Shown here: positions 28,108 to 37,236 of the stretch, in pieces
Numbering within the stretch: the first letter of the stretch is position 1
Layout: each line of letters starts with the position of its first letter
Assembly (NCBI RefSeq): GCF_900114285.1
Contig: NZ_FOSN01000004.1
Coordinates: 175,212-239,211 of the forward strand
Length of the DNA stretch: 64,000 nt
Direction: 5' to 3'
Origin: Methylocapsa palsarum
Lineage (GTDB): Bacteria > Pseudomonadota > Alphaproteobacteria > Rhizobiales > Beijerinckiaceae
Notes under the pieces: model-generated
What the model was told of the DNA's origin: nothing
Databases searched by the model: none
Seen by the model: only the letters and a program-made list of their open reading frames with translations
Program-made: the position numbers and the translations under genes

Positions 28108-28335
28108 ATGCCGATCCATGCTTATCGCTGCCGCACGTGCGGCGCAGAATTTCAGACGCTCGTACGCTCCGGCGATCGGCCCGCTTGCGAAGTCTGCCAA
28201 AGTATCGATCTCGATCAACAGATCGCGCTGATCGCCGCGCCAAACAAGGGCGGCGAGTCGAGCGCGGAAGGCGCTCAGGGCATGGGCTGCGGCGCGTGCG
28301 GCGAGGCCGCATGTCCGGCATTTGGCGAATCGTGA
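28108..28335 (+). CDS. FmdB-like zinc-ribbon protein
   Basis: 75 aa. The N-terminal zinc ribbon is MPIHAYRCRTCGAEFQTLV followed by ACEVCQS, giving CxxC...CxxC. A second cysteine-rich tail ends CGACGEAACPA. This is the FmdB putative regulatory family, often beside amidase/formamidase or C1 genes, with no fixed function. A short direct repeat follows the stop codon. Confidence 0.85.
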   Translation: MPIHAYRCRTCGAEFQTLVRSGDRPACEVCQSIDLDQQIALIAAPNKGGESSAEGAQGMGCGACGEAACPAFGES

Positions 28336-28338
28336 GCG

Positions 28339-28380
28339 GGATCTTGTTAGGCCAGGATCGAGGATCTTGTTAGGCTAGGA
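28339..28380 (+). repeat. 19-bp direct repeat, period 23
   Basis: ggatcttgttaggcYagga occurs at 28339-28357 and 28362-28380, filling almost the whole spacer between the FmdB-like gene and the lipase gene. The second unit lies just before the lipase ribosome binding site. Confidence 0.85.
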
Positions 28381-28393
28381 CAAAGGAGATGAC

Positions 28394-29707
28394 ATGGCGA
28401 CGAAACGTGCGACGGCCGCGATCATATCCATGGCGCTTGCTTGCTCTGTGGTTCTCGTCGGAACGCCCGTTGTTGCTGGCGTCGCTCTACCGCCTTTCTA
28501 TGAAGCGGCCGCCAAACTCAAGGCCGAGGGCAAGCTCGGACAAATCGTCAAGCGGGAGCCGGTCGCGACCGGCCTTCCGGGCGCGCGGGCGTGGCGCATC
28601 GTCTACATCTCCTCGGACGCTCTGGAGCGAAAGACGCTTGCGAGCGCGCTGGTGGTCGCGCCCGTAGGCCCAGCGCCGAAACAGGGGCGGCCGGTGATCG
28701 CCTGGGCGCATGGCACGACCGGCACGGCGCAGAACTGCGGCCCGTCCCAGGTGTTCGATCCCGCTCAGCCGCTCAACCAATATTTCCTGGTCGGGGGAAA
28801 CTCCTGGACGGATTACGGTCTGCCCAGCGTCGACGCCTTCATAAAGCAGGGTTATGTCGTCGTGGGAACCGATTACCAGGGTCTTGGCGCCGGCGGAAAA
28901 CATCAATACGCCGTGTCGGCGTCGAACGGACGTGACGTGATCAACTCGGTTCGAGCCGCCAGTTCAATGAAGGAAACGGGCGGCGGCGGGAAAGCGATCG
29001 TTTACGGATGGTCGCAGGGCGGCGGCGCGACCCTGGCCGCCGCGAGCCTCGCCGGCTATATCGCGCAGAACGGGACGGCCGCCGACGGAATTGCGTTTCT
29101 CGGCTTCGTCGCATTGGCGCCGCATGAGATCGCGGCGATGGCGCCGAAGGGGACTCTTGACGCTGCGGGCGCGGCGAAGATGCTCGAGGAACTGGTGACC
29201 AATTTTTCGGACAATGTCTTCAATTTCTCCCATTTCGCCATGCTTCTCTGGGGAACGCAGGCCGCCTACCCGGACACGCGCCTGACGGACATTTTCACGG
29301 ACGAGGGCGCCGCGACCTTCGACAAAATCGCATCGCAGAAGTGTATGCATCCTACTTCGGATACGCTCAACTACACGTTCGGCGCCAACTTCAAGACCCT
29401 GCTGAAACCCGAGGTCACGAACGCGCTGGCCTGGTCAAAGGCGTTCGTCGACGGAAGCGTCCCCCCGGTGAAGCCCGTGGCCCCTGTGATCATCTACTGG
29501 GGCACAGCCGACACCGTCGTTCCGCCAGTCATGGGTCAGCTTTACCGCAAACAGATGTGCGGTCTTGGAGCCAATGTCACACGCGTTCAGCTGGACGGAA
29601 AGCAAACGCATTTCTCGACGCCGGGAGCGGCGGCTCCCCTTTACCTGCCGTGGATCGCGGACCGGTTCGCGGACAGGCCGATTGCCGACGGCTGCACGGT
29701 GCCATAG
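28394..29707 (+). CDS. Secreted alpha/beta-hydrolase, LIP secretory lipase family
   Basis: 437 aa. A signal peptide spans about residues 1-29. The nucleophile elbow GWSQGG is at residues 205-210 (Ser207). A likely acid lies in YWGTADTVVPP and the His in KQTHFSTP near the C-terminus, giving a full triad. WAHGTTGTAQNCGPS forms the oxyanion region. This is the secretory lipase family typified by fungal LIP enzymes and bacterial homologues. Substrate could be lipids or polyesters. AAAGGAG is 8 nt before the ATG. Confidence 0.87.
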   Translation: MATKRATAAIISMALACSVVLVGTPVVAGVALPPFYEAAAKLKAEGKLGQIVKREPVATGLPGARAWRIVYISSDALERKTLASALVVAPVGPAPKQGRPVIAWAHGTTGTAQNCGPSQVFDPAQPLNQYFLVGGNSWTDYGLPSVDAFIKQGYVVVGTDYQGLGAGGKHQYAVSASNGRDVINSVRAASSMKETGGGGKAIVYGWSQGGGATLAAASLAGYIAQNGTAADGIAFLGFVALAPHEIAAMAPKGTLDAAGAAKMLEELVTNFSDNVFNFSHFAMLLWGTQAAYPDTRLTDIFTDEGAATFDKIASQKCMHPTSDTLNYTFGANFKTLLKPEVTNALAWSKAFVDGSVPPVKPVAPVIIYWGTADTVVPPVMGQLYRKQMCGLGANVTRVQLDGKQTHFSTPGAAAPLYLPWIADRFADRPIADGCTVP

Positions 29708-30023
29708 CGTCAACGTGACGGGATCATTCGTTCCGTTCCTTCCGTTTGTTCACAGCATGTCGGCATCGTCTTGACATCCATTTAGAGCCTCGATGCGAAC
29801 CAATGGCGATGCGCGCCCATCGCAGAGTGGTCCTGGGCGACTGGCGCGGCGCACGTTCCGCAGACCTGAAGGGAGCATGCGGGCGAGACGCGACCTGCGC
29901 TATGCGAGGCGTCCGTAAGAGCGAACCTCTCCTTTTCCGCTTGAAAGGGCCGAAAGTCTCATTAGCGGCGCTCAAGTTTTCATGATATTGCGCTAACAAG
30001 GCCAATCCGCCTGGAGGCGAATA
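29708..30023. other. Intergenic region upstream of the phosphate genes
   Basis: 316 bp, no supported gene. It should carry the promoter of the DUF47-pit operon. No clear Pho box was identified by eye. Confidence 0.4.
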
Positions 30024-30668
30024 ATGATCTCATGGTTTCAAGCGCTTATGCCGAAGGAAGAGCGCTTTTTCGATCTCTTCGAAGGGCACGCCGCCGCCAT
30101 AGTCGCAGGCGCGCGCGCGCTGCGCCTGCTGCTCAACGGCGACGAGAGAGCGCTGGAATATTGCGCGGAGATCAAACGCTTCGAAAACGAGGCTGACGAC
30201 ATCACGCGGGACGTCTTGCTGGCGGTAAGGCGCACATTCATTACGCCTTTCGACCGCGGCGACATCCGCGACCTGATCACGGTGATGGACGACACGATCG
30301 ACGAGATGCATCAAACAGCCAAAGCGACTCTGCTTTACGAAGTTCGCAACTTCGAGGCGCCCATGATCCGAATGGGCGACATTATCATTCAGGCCGCCGA
30401 ATTGACGCAAACCGCAATCCCTCTGTTGCGCTCCCTTCACCAGAACGCGGCCAAGCTGAATACCTTCAGCGAGGAAATCCTGCGCATCGAGGACGAGGCT
30501 GACGACCTCCATGACGAGGGATTGAAGGCTCTCTTTCTGGCGCACCGCCATTCCGACCCCATGGCCTTCCTGGTTGGAGCCGAAATCTACGGACATCTTG
30601 AGAAGGTCGTCGACGGATTCGAGGACGTTGCGAACCGGGTTACCGGAATCGTGATCGAAAGCGTGTAA
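30024..30668 (+). CDS. DUF47 / PhoU-like phosphate transport regulator
   Basis: 214 aa, all-helical PhoU-like fold. Acidic metal-site motifs are FENEADDITRDV and RIEDEADDLHDEG, with DTIDEMHQTA between, as in the Pit accessory proteins of this family. GGAGG lies 6 nt before the ATG. It is followed by pit after 14 nt, the usual pairing, and probably regulates Pit. Confidence 0.92.
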   Translation: MISWFQALMPKEERFFDLFEGHAAAIVAGARALRLLLNGDERALEYCAEIKRFENEADDITRDVLLAVRRTFITPFDRGDIRDLITVMDDTIDEMHQTAKATLLYEVRNFEAPMIRMGDIIIQAAELTQTAIPLLRSLHQNAAKLNTFSEEILRIEDEADDLHDEGLKALFLAHRHSDPMAFLVGAEIYGHLEKVVDGFEDVANRVTGIVIESV

Positions 30669-30682
30669 CAAGGAACGTTGCA

Positions 30683-31681
30683 GTGGATCATGCGCTTCCT
30701 TATCTCGTCGGCCTCATCATGGTCGCTCTCGCGTTCGACCTCCTTAATGGCCTGCACGACGCGGCGAATTCGATCGCAACGATCGTCTCGACCCGGGTTC
30801 TGAAGCCGCAATATGCGGTCTTTTGGGCCGCCTTCTTCAATTTTGCGGCCTTCCTGTTCTTTGGCCTGAATGTCGCCCAGACCGTTGGAACGGGCATTAT
30901 CACCCCTGAAGTCATCGATGATCATGTGATCTTTGGCGCCTTGATGGGCGCGATCATCTGGAACCTTTTGACCTGGGCGCTGGGGATACCATCGTCGAGT
31001 TCGCACGCCTTGATTGGCGGCCTCGTCGGCGCCGGAACCGCCAAAGCCGGCCTCGGCGCCGTCGTCTGGACCGGGTTGATCAAGACCGGATCGGCAATCG
31101 TCCTGTCGCCGGCCCTCGGCTTCATTTTGGCGTTGGTCCTCGTTCTTGCGGTGTCATGGATTTTTGTGCGGAAGACGCCGATCGCGGTGGACAATATTTT
31201 TCGCTCGCTGCAATTCATCTCCGCTTCGCTCTATTCCCTTGGCCATGGCGGAAACGACGCGCAGAAGACAATGGGAATCATCGCCGTCCTGCTCTTCTCG
31301 CATGGCCGGCTCGGCGCCGAATTTTACGTCCCCTTCTGGGTCGTGTTGAGCTGTCAATTGGCCATGGGTCTTGGCACGCTTCTCGGCGGCTGGCGTATTG
31401 TCCACACCATGGGTTCGAAAATCACCAAACTCACTCCGATGCAGGGCTTTTGCGCCGAGACAGGAGGCGCGATCACGCTTTTCCTCGCGACCGGACTGGG
31501 CGTCCCTGTTTCGACCACGCACACCATCACCGGCGCGATCGTCGGCGTCGGGGCTGCGCGCAGGGTGTCGGCGGTCCGCTGGAACATCGCAAAGAACATC
31601 GTCGTCGCCTGGGTCATCACGATGCCGGCGGCGGGGATTATCGCGGCTATTTTCTATGCGCTCGCCAGGGCGGCTGGCTAA
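30683..31681 (+). CDS. pit: Low-affinity inorganic phosphate transporter, PiT family
   Basis: 332 aa from GTG 30683 with AAGGAA 8 nt upstream. The duplicated PiT signatures are present: GLHDAANSIAT near the N-terminus and LGHGGNDAQKTMG in the second half, plus SSSHALIGG and VSTTHTITG. About ten membrane spans. Symports metal-phosphate with H+. Confidence 0.94.
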   Translation: MDHALPYLVGLIMVALAFDLLNGLHDAANSIATIVSTRVLKPQYAVFWAAFFNFAAFLFFGLNVAQTVGTGIITPEVIDDHVIFGALMGAIIWNLLTWALGIPSSSSHALIGGLVGAGTAKAGLGAVVWTGLIKTGSAIVLSPALGFILALVLVLAVSWIFVRKTPIAVDNIFRSLQFISASLYSLGHGGNDAQKTMGIIAVLLFSHGRLGAEFYVPFWVVLSCQLAMGLGTLLGGWRIVHTMGSKITKLTPMQGFCAETGGAITLFLATGLGVPVSTTHTITGAIVGVGAARRVSAVRWNIAKNIVVAWVITMPAAGIIAAIFYALARAAG

Positions 31682-31736
31682 AGCATATTCCGATCAGAAA
31701 ATGACCCCGAGACGCTCTACCGCACGCAGGCTTGGG

Positions 31737-32240
31737 TCACGGCTTCCGTCGGGGCAGAGCCCCGGAAGCAGCCAGCCGGTCGATGAATGACGCCAGCAGA
31801 TTTCTGAGGCTCTCCTCCTTGACCAAGGATAACGCCGCCAGCGGCTCAAGCCATTGAGCGACGCGCTGCCCGGACTCGGGCCATGTCTTGGCCTGACGCT
31901 TCACGAGCAGCGGAAAGACCTTCACGTCACAAGGGATCGTAATTCCACCCTCGTCGAGGCGCTTTTCGTATGAGAAAATTCCAATCGCCTTTGCTTTGAC
32001 CGCCCCGCGCACGCCGGCTTCCTCATAAGCCTCGCGAGCAGCCGACTTCGCCGGCTTCAGGCCTTTGATCGGCCAGCCCTTGGGGATGATCCACCGCTTC
32101 GTTTGACGGGTGGTGACGAGAAGAATCTCGAGCGCGCCGGACTTTGAGAAACGATAGGGCAACGCGCCGTATTGAACCCGGATCGCATGTTTCTCCCTGC
32201 CCGATTTCCTACTCGTCGGAATGTCCGCGCCCCCCTTCAA
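31737..32240 (-). CDS. Nudix hydrolase, DIPP-like
   Basis: 167 aa. The Nudix box reads GLKPAKSAAREAYEEAGV: the REAYEEAG core is intact, though the first Glu of the strict consensus is replaced. WIIPKGWPIKG before the box is typical of the diphosphoinositol-polyphosphate/diadenosine-polyphosphate subgroup. Its place between pit and pstS suits a role in phosphate-rich metabolites. Substrate not determinable. Confidence 0.85.
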   Translation of the reverse strand: MKGGADIPTSRKSGREKHAIRVQYGALPYRFSKSGALEILLVTTRQTKRWIIPKGWPIKGLKPAKSAAREAYEEAGVRGAVKAKAIGIFSYEKRLDEGGITIPCDVKVFPLLVKRQAKTWPESGQRVAQWLEPLAALSLVKEESLRNLLASFIDRLAASGALPRRKP

Positions 32241-32328
32241 AATTGCTTGTGGGCGCAGGTTTATTGCGGCGCAAAGCGTCAGGCAAGCCCTCTCCCCGTC
32301 TCTTTTGCGACGCGCCGCTCGAGAGGCG

Positions 32329-33354
32329 TCACCGAATGTTCGCGGAGGCGGATCTGACCTTTTCGACGATATCGGAGGGCAGCGGGATATAGCCCATGCT
32401 CTCGGCTAACTTCTGGCCGTCCGTCAAGCCGTAATCCACGAGATTGCGCAAGGTTTCGCTCTTGAGCGCACTTTGTTTCTTGTAAAACAGCATCCATGTA
32501 AAGGTGACGATTGGGTAAGCTTCCGCCTCGGCGGGGTCTTCGATCCAGGCGATGAGATTGTCAGGCAATGTTGCGCCCGCCAGCGCGGCGGCGCCGCCCT
32601 TGCCGCCGGGCGCAACATAGATGCCCGCCTTGTTTTGCAACACGCAGGTCGGCAGTCCTGCTTTTTTCGCGTACGACCATTCGATATAGCCGATGGCGCC
32701 AGAGATCTGCTGGACGAGCGCCGTCACGCCGTAGGACTTCTGCACCGCAATCATCTTATCGTTCGGCGCCCAGGGAACGCTGGCACCTGCGCCCACCCTT
32801 TCCCTGAAGGCGGCGTTAACCGCGCTGAGGTGTTTGGTTAAAGCATAGGTCGTGCCGCTGGAGTCCAGACGCCGGACGATAGTGATCGGCAGATCCGGCA
32901 GCCTGATCTCGGGGTTCGCCGCCGCGATCCGCGCATCACTCCAGTTCGTGATCTTGCCAAGGAAAATGTCAGGATAGACATCACGAGGGAGCTTCAGCCC
33001 TGTTGGCAGATCAGGAAGATTATACGCAAGGACGACTTCCCCCGCAGTCATAGGAAGCAGCACGACGCCGTTGCCAACTCTGGCGATCTCCTCAGGCGTC
33101 ATCGCCACGTCGCTGGCGGCGAAATCAGCTGTATTATTGATCAGCTCCTGAATACCGGCTCCGCTCCCGTTCGGGTGATAGTCCACCGTGACGCCGTGAG
33201 CCGTTTTCGTGAATTCCTTGAACCAGACTGAATAGAGGGGATAGGGAAAACTGGCGCCGAAACCGGTCAGGCGCAATTCTGCGGCATGTAGATCCGCCGA
33301 CAAACAAACCAGCGAGAACAACGCCGCCGCGACAAGGATCAAGCCGTGCTTCAT
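32329..33354 (-). CDS. pstS: Phosphate ABC transporter substrate-binding protein PstS
   Basis: 341 aa with a Sec signal peptide (LILVAAALFSLVCLSADLHAA). PstS features: GFGASFPYPLY, the phosphate-contacting GSGAGI and DFAASDVAMT, and RLDSSGTT. Length is normal. No pstC, pstA or pstB is adjacent, so it must work with a transporter encoded elsewhere or act as a sensor or scavenger. Confidence 0.92.
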   Translation of the reverse strand: MKHGLILVAAALFSLVCLSADLHAAELRLTGFGASFPYPLYSVWFKEFTKTAHGVTVDYHPNGSGAGIQELINNTADFAASDVAMTPEEIARVGNGVVLLPMTAGEVVLAYNLPDLPTGLKLPRDVYPDIFLGKITNWSDARIAAANPEIRLPDLPITIVRRLDSSGTTYALTKHLSAVNAAFRERVGAGASVPWAPNDKMIAVQKSYGVTALVQQISGAIGYIEWSYAKKAGLPTCVLQNKAGIYVAPGGKGGAAALAGATLPDNLIAWIEDPAEAEAYPIVTFTWMLFYKKQSALKSETLRNLVDYGLTDGQKLAESMGYIPLPSDIVEKVRSASANIR

Positions 33355-33822
33355 GCCACCATCCTGTCGTTCATTTTCACCAGGCGCCGAAGGACGTCAA
33401 TTCTGCCCAAGGCGACGTCGGTTGAACAAGGTCTCGACGGCGGAAAGCGCCGCAGGTCAAGCCTCAGGCGTTGTGGATGATCAGGGATTGTGCGCACGCC
33501 CGACAAGACAGGGAATCGCGCTGGTTGGGCGAGGCGGGCGAGCGCCATAAAGACCATTGCGGCGCATGTCTTCTCTAGTCCATGTTTTCCTAAGAAGCAT
33601 GTCTTCGCATGCACGTCTTTCTATCATGCCGGCTTCCTTGAAAAACGTGATGACGAAAATCGGAGTTGAAAAGCCAGCGGATTTTATCCTATATCTGAAA
33701 TTATACATGAACAAGCTTCCTCCCTGGCTTTTTCATCGCAGCGGCTGCGCGTTCGCGCCCAAACCTCGGCTGAACGAACACATCCGCGAAAGCCATTGGC
33801 GCAAAGCTGAATTGATAAGGCG
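33355..33822. other. Intergenic region upstream of the Cys-cluster operon
   Basis: 468 bp with no supported gene. A short direct repeat gcatgtcttc occurs near 33573 and 33598. It becomes AT-rich toward 33700, where the operon promoter is expected. Confidence 0.4.
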
Positions 33823-34599
33823 ATGTTGGATATGATGACGACTTTTGACGGATTAAATCATATCGCATTTTTCAAGGCGCTCTACGGGAATTTTTGCAAA
33901 GTCCTCGTCAGTCAACCAAACGAGCAAGGGACCATCGGAGTTCTGATCGAGGATTGCTTCCGGACTTTTGAAAGCAATTCCGCAAACGCAGTAGGAGTTG
34001 TATGCCATGGCGGATGCGCAAGCTGCTGCGCGATCCGCGTCGCCGCGACCGCGCCCGAAATCCTGCTGATCGCGCGCGTTTTGCGCTCGTCCTCAAACGC
34101 GATGGGGTTCGAGCTTCGACAAAAGATCGATTTGATCGACCGCGCCGCGCGCAGACTTGATGAACAGGGTCGAATGACGTCCGGTTCGCAATGCCCCTTT
34201 ATCGAGGATGGCCTTTGCGTCATATACGCGGCGCGGCCGCTGGCGTGTCGTGGCCATGCCTCCTATGACGAACAGGCCTGCATCAACGCGTTGGCGGGCG
34301 TTTCGTGCGATGTGCCGATCTCGGAACTGCATCTGACGGTAAGAAGCCTCGTTCAGAATGCAATGCAGGCGGCGTCGCGGGATTCGGGCTACGCCTGGGG
34401 CACGTACGAGCTCAATCATGCGTTACAAATCGCATTGACGAATAAGGCGAGCGAAACAGCCTGGCTCAACGGCGAGGACGTCTTTGGCGCGGCTCTCATC
34501 ACCGACGTGAGCCCCGAAAAAATGGCCGAGACCTTTGACGCGATCAAAGCGATCGGCGTCAACGATCCATCGCCGCGCCGAGGCTCATTTCGATCATGA
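33823..34599 (+). CDS. YkgJ-family cysteine-cluster protein
   Basis: 258 aa. Metal-binding cysteines: C61, C65, C68 and C69 in CHGGCASCC, then C124 and C132 in CPFIEDGLC, then C142 in PLACRGH. This is the zinc/iron-chelating CxxxCxxCC domain; C153 and C162 may also take part. A C-terminal helical region of about 90 residues follows. Its stop overlaps the start of the truncated haemoglobin gene (ATGA), so the two are made together. The role of the family is poorly defined. Confidence 0.85.
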   Translation: MLDMMTTFDGLNHIAFFKALYGNFCKVLVSQPNEQGTIGVLIEDCFRTFESNSANAVGVVCHGGCASCCAIRVAATAPEILLIARVLRSSSNAMGFELRQKIDLIDRAARRLDEQGRMTSGSQCPFIEDGLCVIYAARPLACRGHASYDEQACINALAGVSCDVPISELHLTVRSLVQNAMQAASRDSGYAWGTYELNHALQIALTNKASETAWLNGEDVFGAALITDVSPEKMAETFDAIKAIGVNDPSPRRGSFRS

Positions 34600-35084
34600 C
34601 GCTGGCCGACGCCGCGATTGGCAAGGTTCTTGATGTATTCCGTCGACGAGGCATAACCACGGCGTGCGCAATGACAGAAGAGTTCTCCATATGTAATTCG
34701 GAAGCCGTCGAGGCCGCGATTTCCTTGTGCGTCAAGGAATTTTATCACAAGGCGCGCCGCGACGATTTGCTTGGGCCCATTTTCAATAAGGTGATTTTGG
34801 ACTGGGACGTTCATCTTCGCCTGATCGAGAAATTCTGGTCGAAAGCCTTGCTCATGACGGATGACTACACCGGCTCTCCGTTTGTCCATCATATGAAGCT
34901 GCCCGTCGAACTTGAACATTTCGAACGCTGGCTCTCCCTCTTCGAGGAGGCGGCCGACGCGACCCTTCCGGCCGAATATACGAAAAAGGCCATCGCCAAG
35001 GCGCGCCACATGGCGGAGAGCTTCAAGGCCGGCATCTTTCCGTTTCTTGACAAGAATGGAAAGCCCGCCCGCCATCCCGAATAA
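34596..35084 (+). CDS. Group III truncated haemoglobin
   Basis: 162 aa. The globin core begins at about residue 38: VKEFYHKARRDDLLGPIF, LDWDVHLRLIEKFWSKAL and HHMKLPVELEHFERWL, which contains the proximal His (H99). Pattern and spacing are those of TrHb3. The first ~30 residues look unconserved; the internal ATG in AMTEEF is an alternative start, but ATGA coupling to the upstream gene favours 34596. Likely handles O2, NO or peroxide. Confidence 0.9.
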   Translation: MTLADAAIGKVLDVFRRRGITTACAMTEEFSICNSEAVEAAISLCVKEFYHKARRDDLLGPIFNKVILDWDVHLRLIEKFWSKALLMTDDYTGSPFVHHMKLPVELEHFERWLSLFEEAADATLPAEYTKKAIAKARHMAESFKAGIFPFLDKNGKPARHPE

Positions 35085-35111
35085 GGCGGCGTTGGAACCA
35101 GAAAGCCTGAG

Positions 35112-36083
35112 ATGCGAACCGGACTATTTTGCACATACGAGGATCCCCAGGGCGACCGGCGTTCGGCCTTCGCCGACCAGCTCAAACTCGTCCAACTCGC
35201 CGAGAAGCTCGGATTCGACGAAGCCTGGGTCGCTGAGCATCATTTCAACGCAAATGCGCTGACGCCGTCGAGTCTTGTCGTTTTAGCGCACCTCGCGGCC
35301 CGTACATCGCGCATCAGGCTCGGCTCGGCGGCGGTGCTGTTGCCCCTGCGCAACCCTATCCAGGTCGCCGAAGAGGTCGCCACCCTCGATATTCTCTCCG
35401 AAGGCAGATTTGACTTTGGCGTCGCGAAAGGCGGTCCGTTCCCGCTCCAGAACAAGCATTTTGGCGTGAGCAGCGGCGAGAACCGGGCCAAGACAATCGA
35501 GGCTCTCGGCCTCATTCAGAAACTTCTGAACGAAGACGGCGTGCATTTCGAAGGAGAGTTCTTCAAGGCCGATGACGTGAGCCTGACGCCCAAGCCGCTT
35601 CAAACGCCTGTGCCAACCTTCATCGCGACGTCAACGCCGGACATGGTGAGAATCGCGGCGGAGCGCGGCTACGGCGTCATGGCGGGGCCGCCGTTTCCGC
35701 TTGAGAGCATACGCGACAACGTCCGGTTCTATCGTGAGGTCTCGCCGAGCCTCGATCCGAATCTCGTTTTGATCCGATTTTGTCACTTCGCTCCGACGCG
35801 CGCTCAAGCGATAGACGAAGCCGCTGTCTTTTTGCAGCCTTTCATCGAGCGAATGACCGTCACGACGGCCCGAATGCAGCCGGAATGGACGCCGTGGTTC
35901 AAGCTCGAACGCCTGATCGAGGATTCGCTGATCGGGGCGCCGGCGGATATTGCCGACAAAGTCTCGCGGATGAAGTCGATGCTTCAACCCCGCAGCCTCG
36001 TCCTCAAGTTGCTGAGTCCGGATATCTTCAAGCGCCGGACTGATCTGGAACGCTTCGCCGACCTCGTCGCGGGTCACTGCTGA
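35112..36083 (+). CDS. Luciferase-like (LLM-class) flavin-dependent oxidoreductase
   Basis: 323 aa TIM-barrel monooxygenase-like protein. It starts TGLFCTYEDPQGDR, has GFDEAWVAEHHF (the bacterial luciferase alpha-like AEHHF motif), RIRLGSAAVLLPLRNPIQVAEE and EGRFDFGVAKGG. It uses reduced FMN supplied by another enzyme. 27 nt after the globin gene on the same strand, so probably the third gene of that operon. Substrate unknown. Confidence 0.9.
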   Translation: MRTGLFCTYEDPQGDRRSAFADQLKLVQLAEKLGFDEAWVAEHHFNANALTPSSLVVLAHLAARTSRIRLGSAAVLLPLRNPIQVAEEVATLDILSEGRFDFGVAKGGPFPLQNKHFGVSSGENRAKTIEALGLIQKLLNEDGVHFEGEFFKADDVSLTPKPLQTPVPTFIATSTPDMVRIAAERGYGVMAGPPFPLESIRDNVRFYREVSPSLDPNLVLIRFCHFAPTRAQAIDEAAVFLQPFIERMTVTTARMQPEWTPWFKLERLIEDSLIGAPADIADKVSRMKSMLQPRSLVLKLLSPDIFKRRTDLERFADLVAGHC

Positions 36084-36105
36084 TACATCCGAGGCGCTGA
36101 AGCCG

Positions 36106-37002
36106 CTACGGCTCCGTCGAGCCGCCGGACCAGCGTTGCGAGCGGAATGTGCGTGCGATCGCCTCGGCGCGTGCTGTCTGCAGGGCGCCCAAAGCCTGAT
36201 CGGCGCCAAGGCCGGGGTCGATGGTGGTTGTGTCGGCCCGCGAGCAGGCCTCGAGCGCGGTCTGCAATAACGCCGCCTTGGGATAATCGTGCTCGGAACG
36301 ACCTCCATACGCGCGGTAGTCGCAACTGCAAACGATCATCAACAAGTCGAAAAGGTCCGGCGCGTCGAATGCGCCAAGCCGTTCCAGCATCACCGCGACG
36401 GGTCCGGCGCGCACCTCGGACACCCGGTGCACGCGCTCGCATTCGGCCAAAGCCAGAAGCGCGAGTTCGCGGCACGCCTGCGGCGTCGCAAACCGGTCGC
36501 AGATCGCTTCGATGCGGGGCCGCCCGCGTTCGATGTGACGATAATGGGCCGGCAGGTGTTCGGGCGGCGAATCCGCCTTGCCGACGTTCATTACGAGCAA
36601 CGCGAAACGCGCCGCCAAAGGGGCCCCGCGCCGCGCGGCCTCATCCAGCGCTTTCAGCACGTGATCGCCAAGGTCGACTCCAACGGGATCGTCTGCGATC
36701 TGCGGAACGCCGGACAAGGCCGCCACCTCCGGCAGGACGACGGCCAGCGCGCCGCACTCGCGCAAGGCCTGGATCATCCTGGAGGGGGCGGGAGCCATGA
36801 GGCCGCGAACCAACTCCGGCCACATGTTCGCAGGCGCCGCGCCGGCGAGAACGCCAGCCTCGACCTGCTCGAACATCGCATCGAGCGTTTCCCGTTCCAG
36901 TTTCGCGTCCGCATCGGCGAAGAGGGCCGCCAGGCGCAAAATGCCGAGCCCGGGATCGGTCTGCGCCAGGTCGAGAGACGGAGAGTTGAATTTACGAACC
37001 AT
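36106..37002 (-). CDS. Degenerate CCA-adding-enzyme HD-domain protein
   Basis: 298 aa from ATG 37002. It aligns by eye to the C-terminal half of bacterial multifunctional Cca: FADADAKLERETLDAMFEQV, a PSRMIQALRECGALAVVLPEVAAL block, SGVPQ, GDHVLKALDEAA and a final DYRAYGGRSEHDYPKA block. The nucleotidyltransferase head is absent, and the HD pair reads LVMNVGK where Cca has HDxGK, so phosphohydrolase activity is unlikely. It may be an RNA-binding relic. It lies beside the molybdenum island, on the opposite strand. Confidence 0.72.
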   Translation of the reverse strand: MVRKFNSPSLDLAQTDPGLGILRLAALFADADAKLERETLDAMFEQVEAGVLAGAAPANMWPELVRGLMAPAPSRMIQALRECGALAVVLPEVAALSGVPQIADDPVGVDLGDHVLKALDEAARRGAPLAARFALLVMNVGKADSPPEHLPAHYRHIERGRPRIEAICDRFATPQACRELALLALAECERVHRVSEVRAGPVAVMLERLGAFDAPDLFDLLMIVCSCDYRAYGGRSEHDYPKAALLQTALEACSRADTTTIDPGLGADQALGALQTARAEAIARTFRSQRWSGGSTEP

Positions 37003-37236
37003 GGCGCGATGAAGTCGGTGTTCGATGAATGAAAGCGACGTTCTCAGCCGCTGACGATAAGGATGCGCTCGTTCTTTCTTCCTGCAATGCAATGGACGTG
37101 CTGCGCAGCCAGTCCCGACCAAGCAAGACGGGCGCCTGAATTGTGCGTCCAGGCGTCGCCTTTGTTCCAGGATTTTGATCGATTGGCTCCAGACTCTTCC
37201 AGGCGCCTCTCTTCTCAGGCGTCCGGACAATTTATG

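Noticed and set aside
31682..31695. Fourth copy of the dispersed repeat after pit
   Set aside because: Only 14 bp of the outer end matches; it is at most a fragment.
36106..37230. Complete CCA tRNA nucleotidyltransferase
   Set aside because: No nucleotidyltransferase head is encoded; the upstream extension to 37230 is basic and unconserved.
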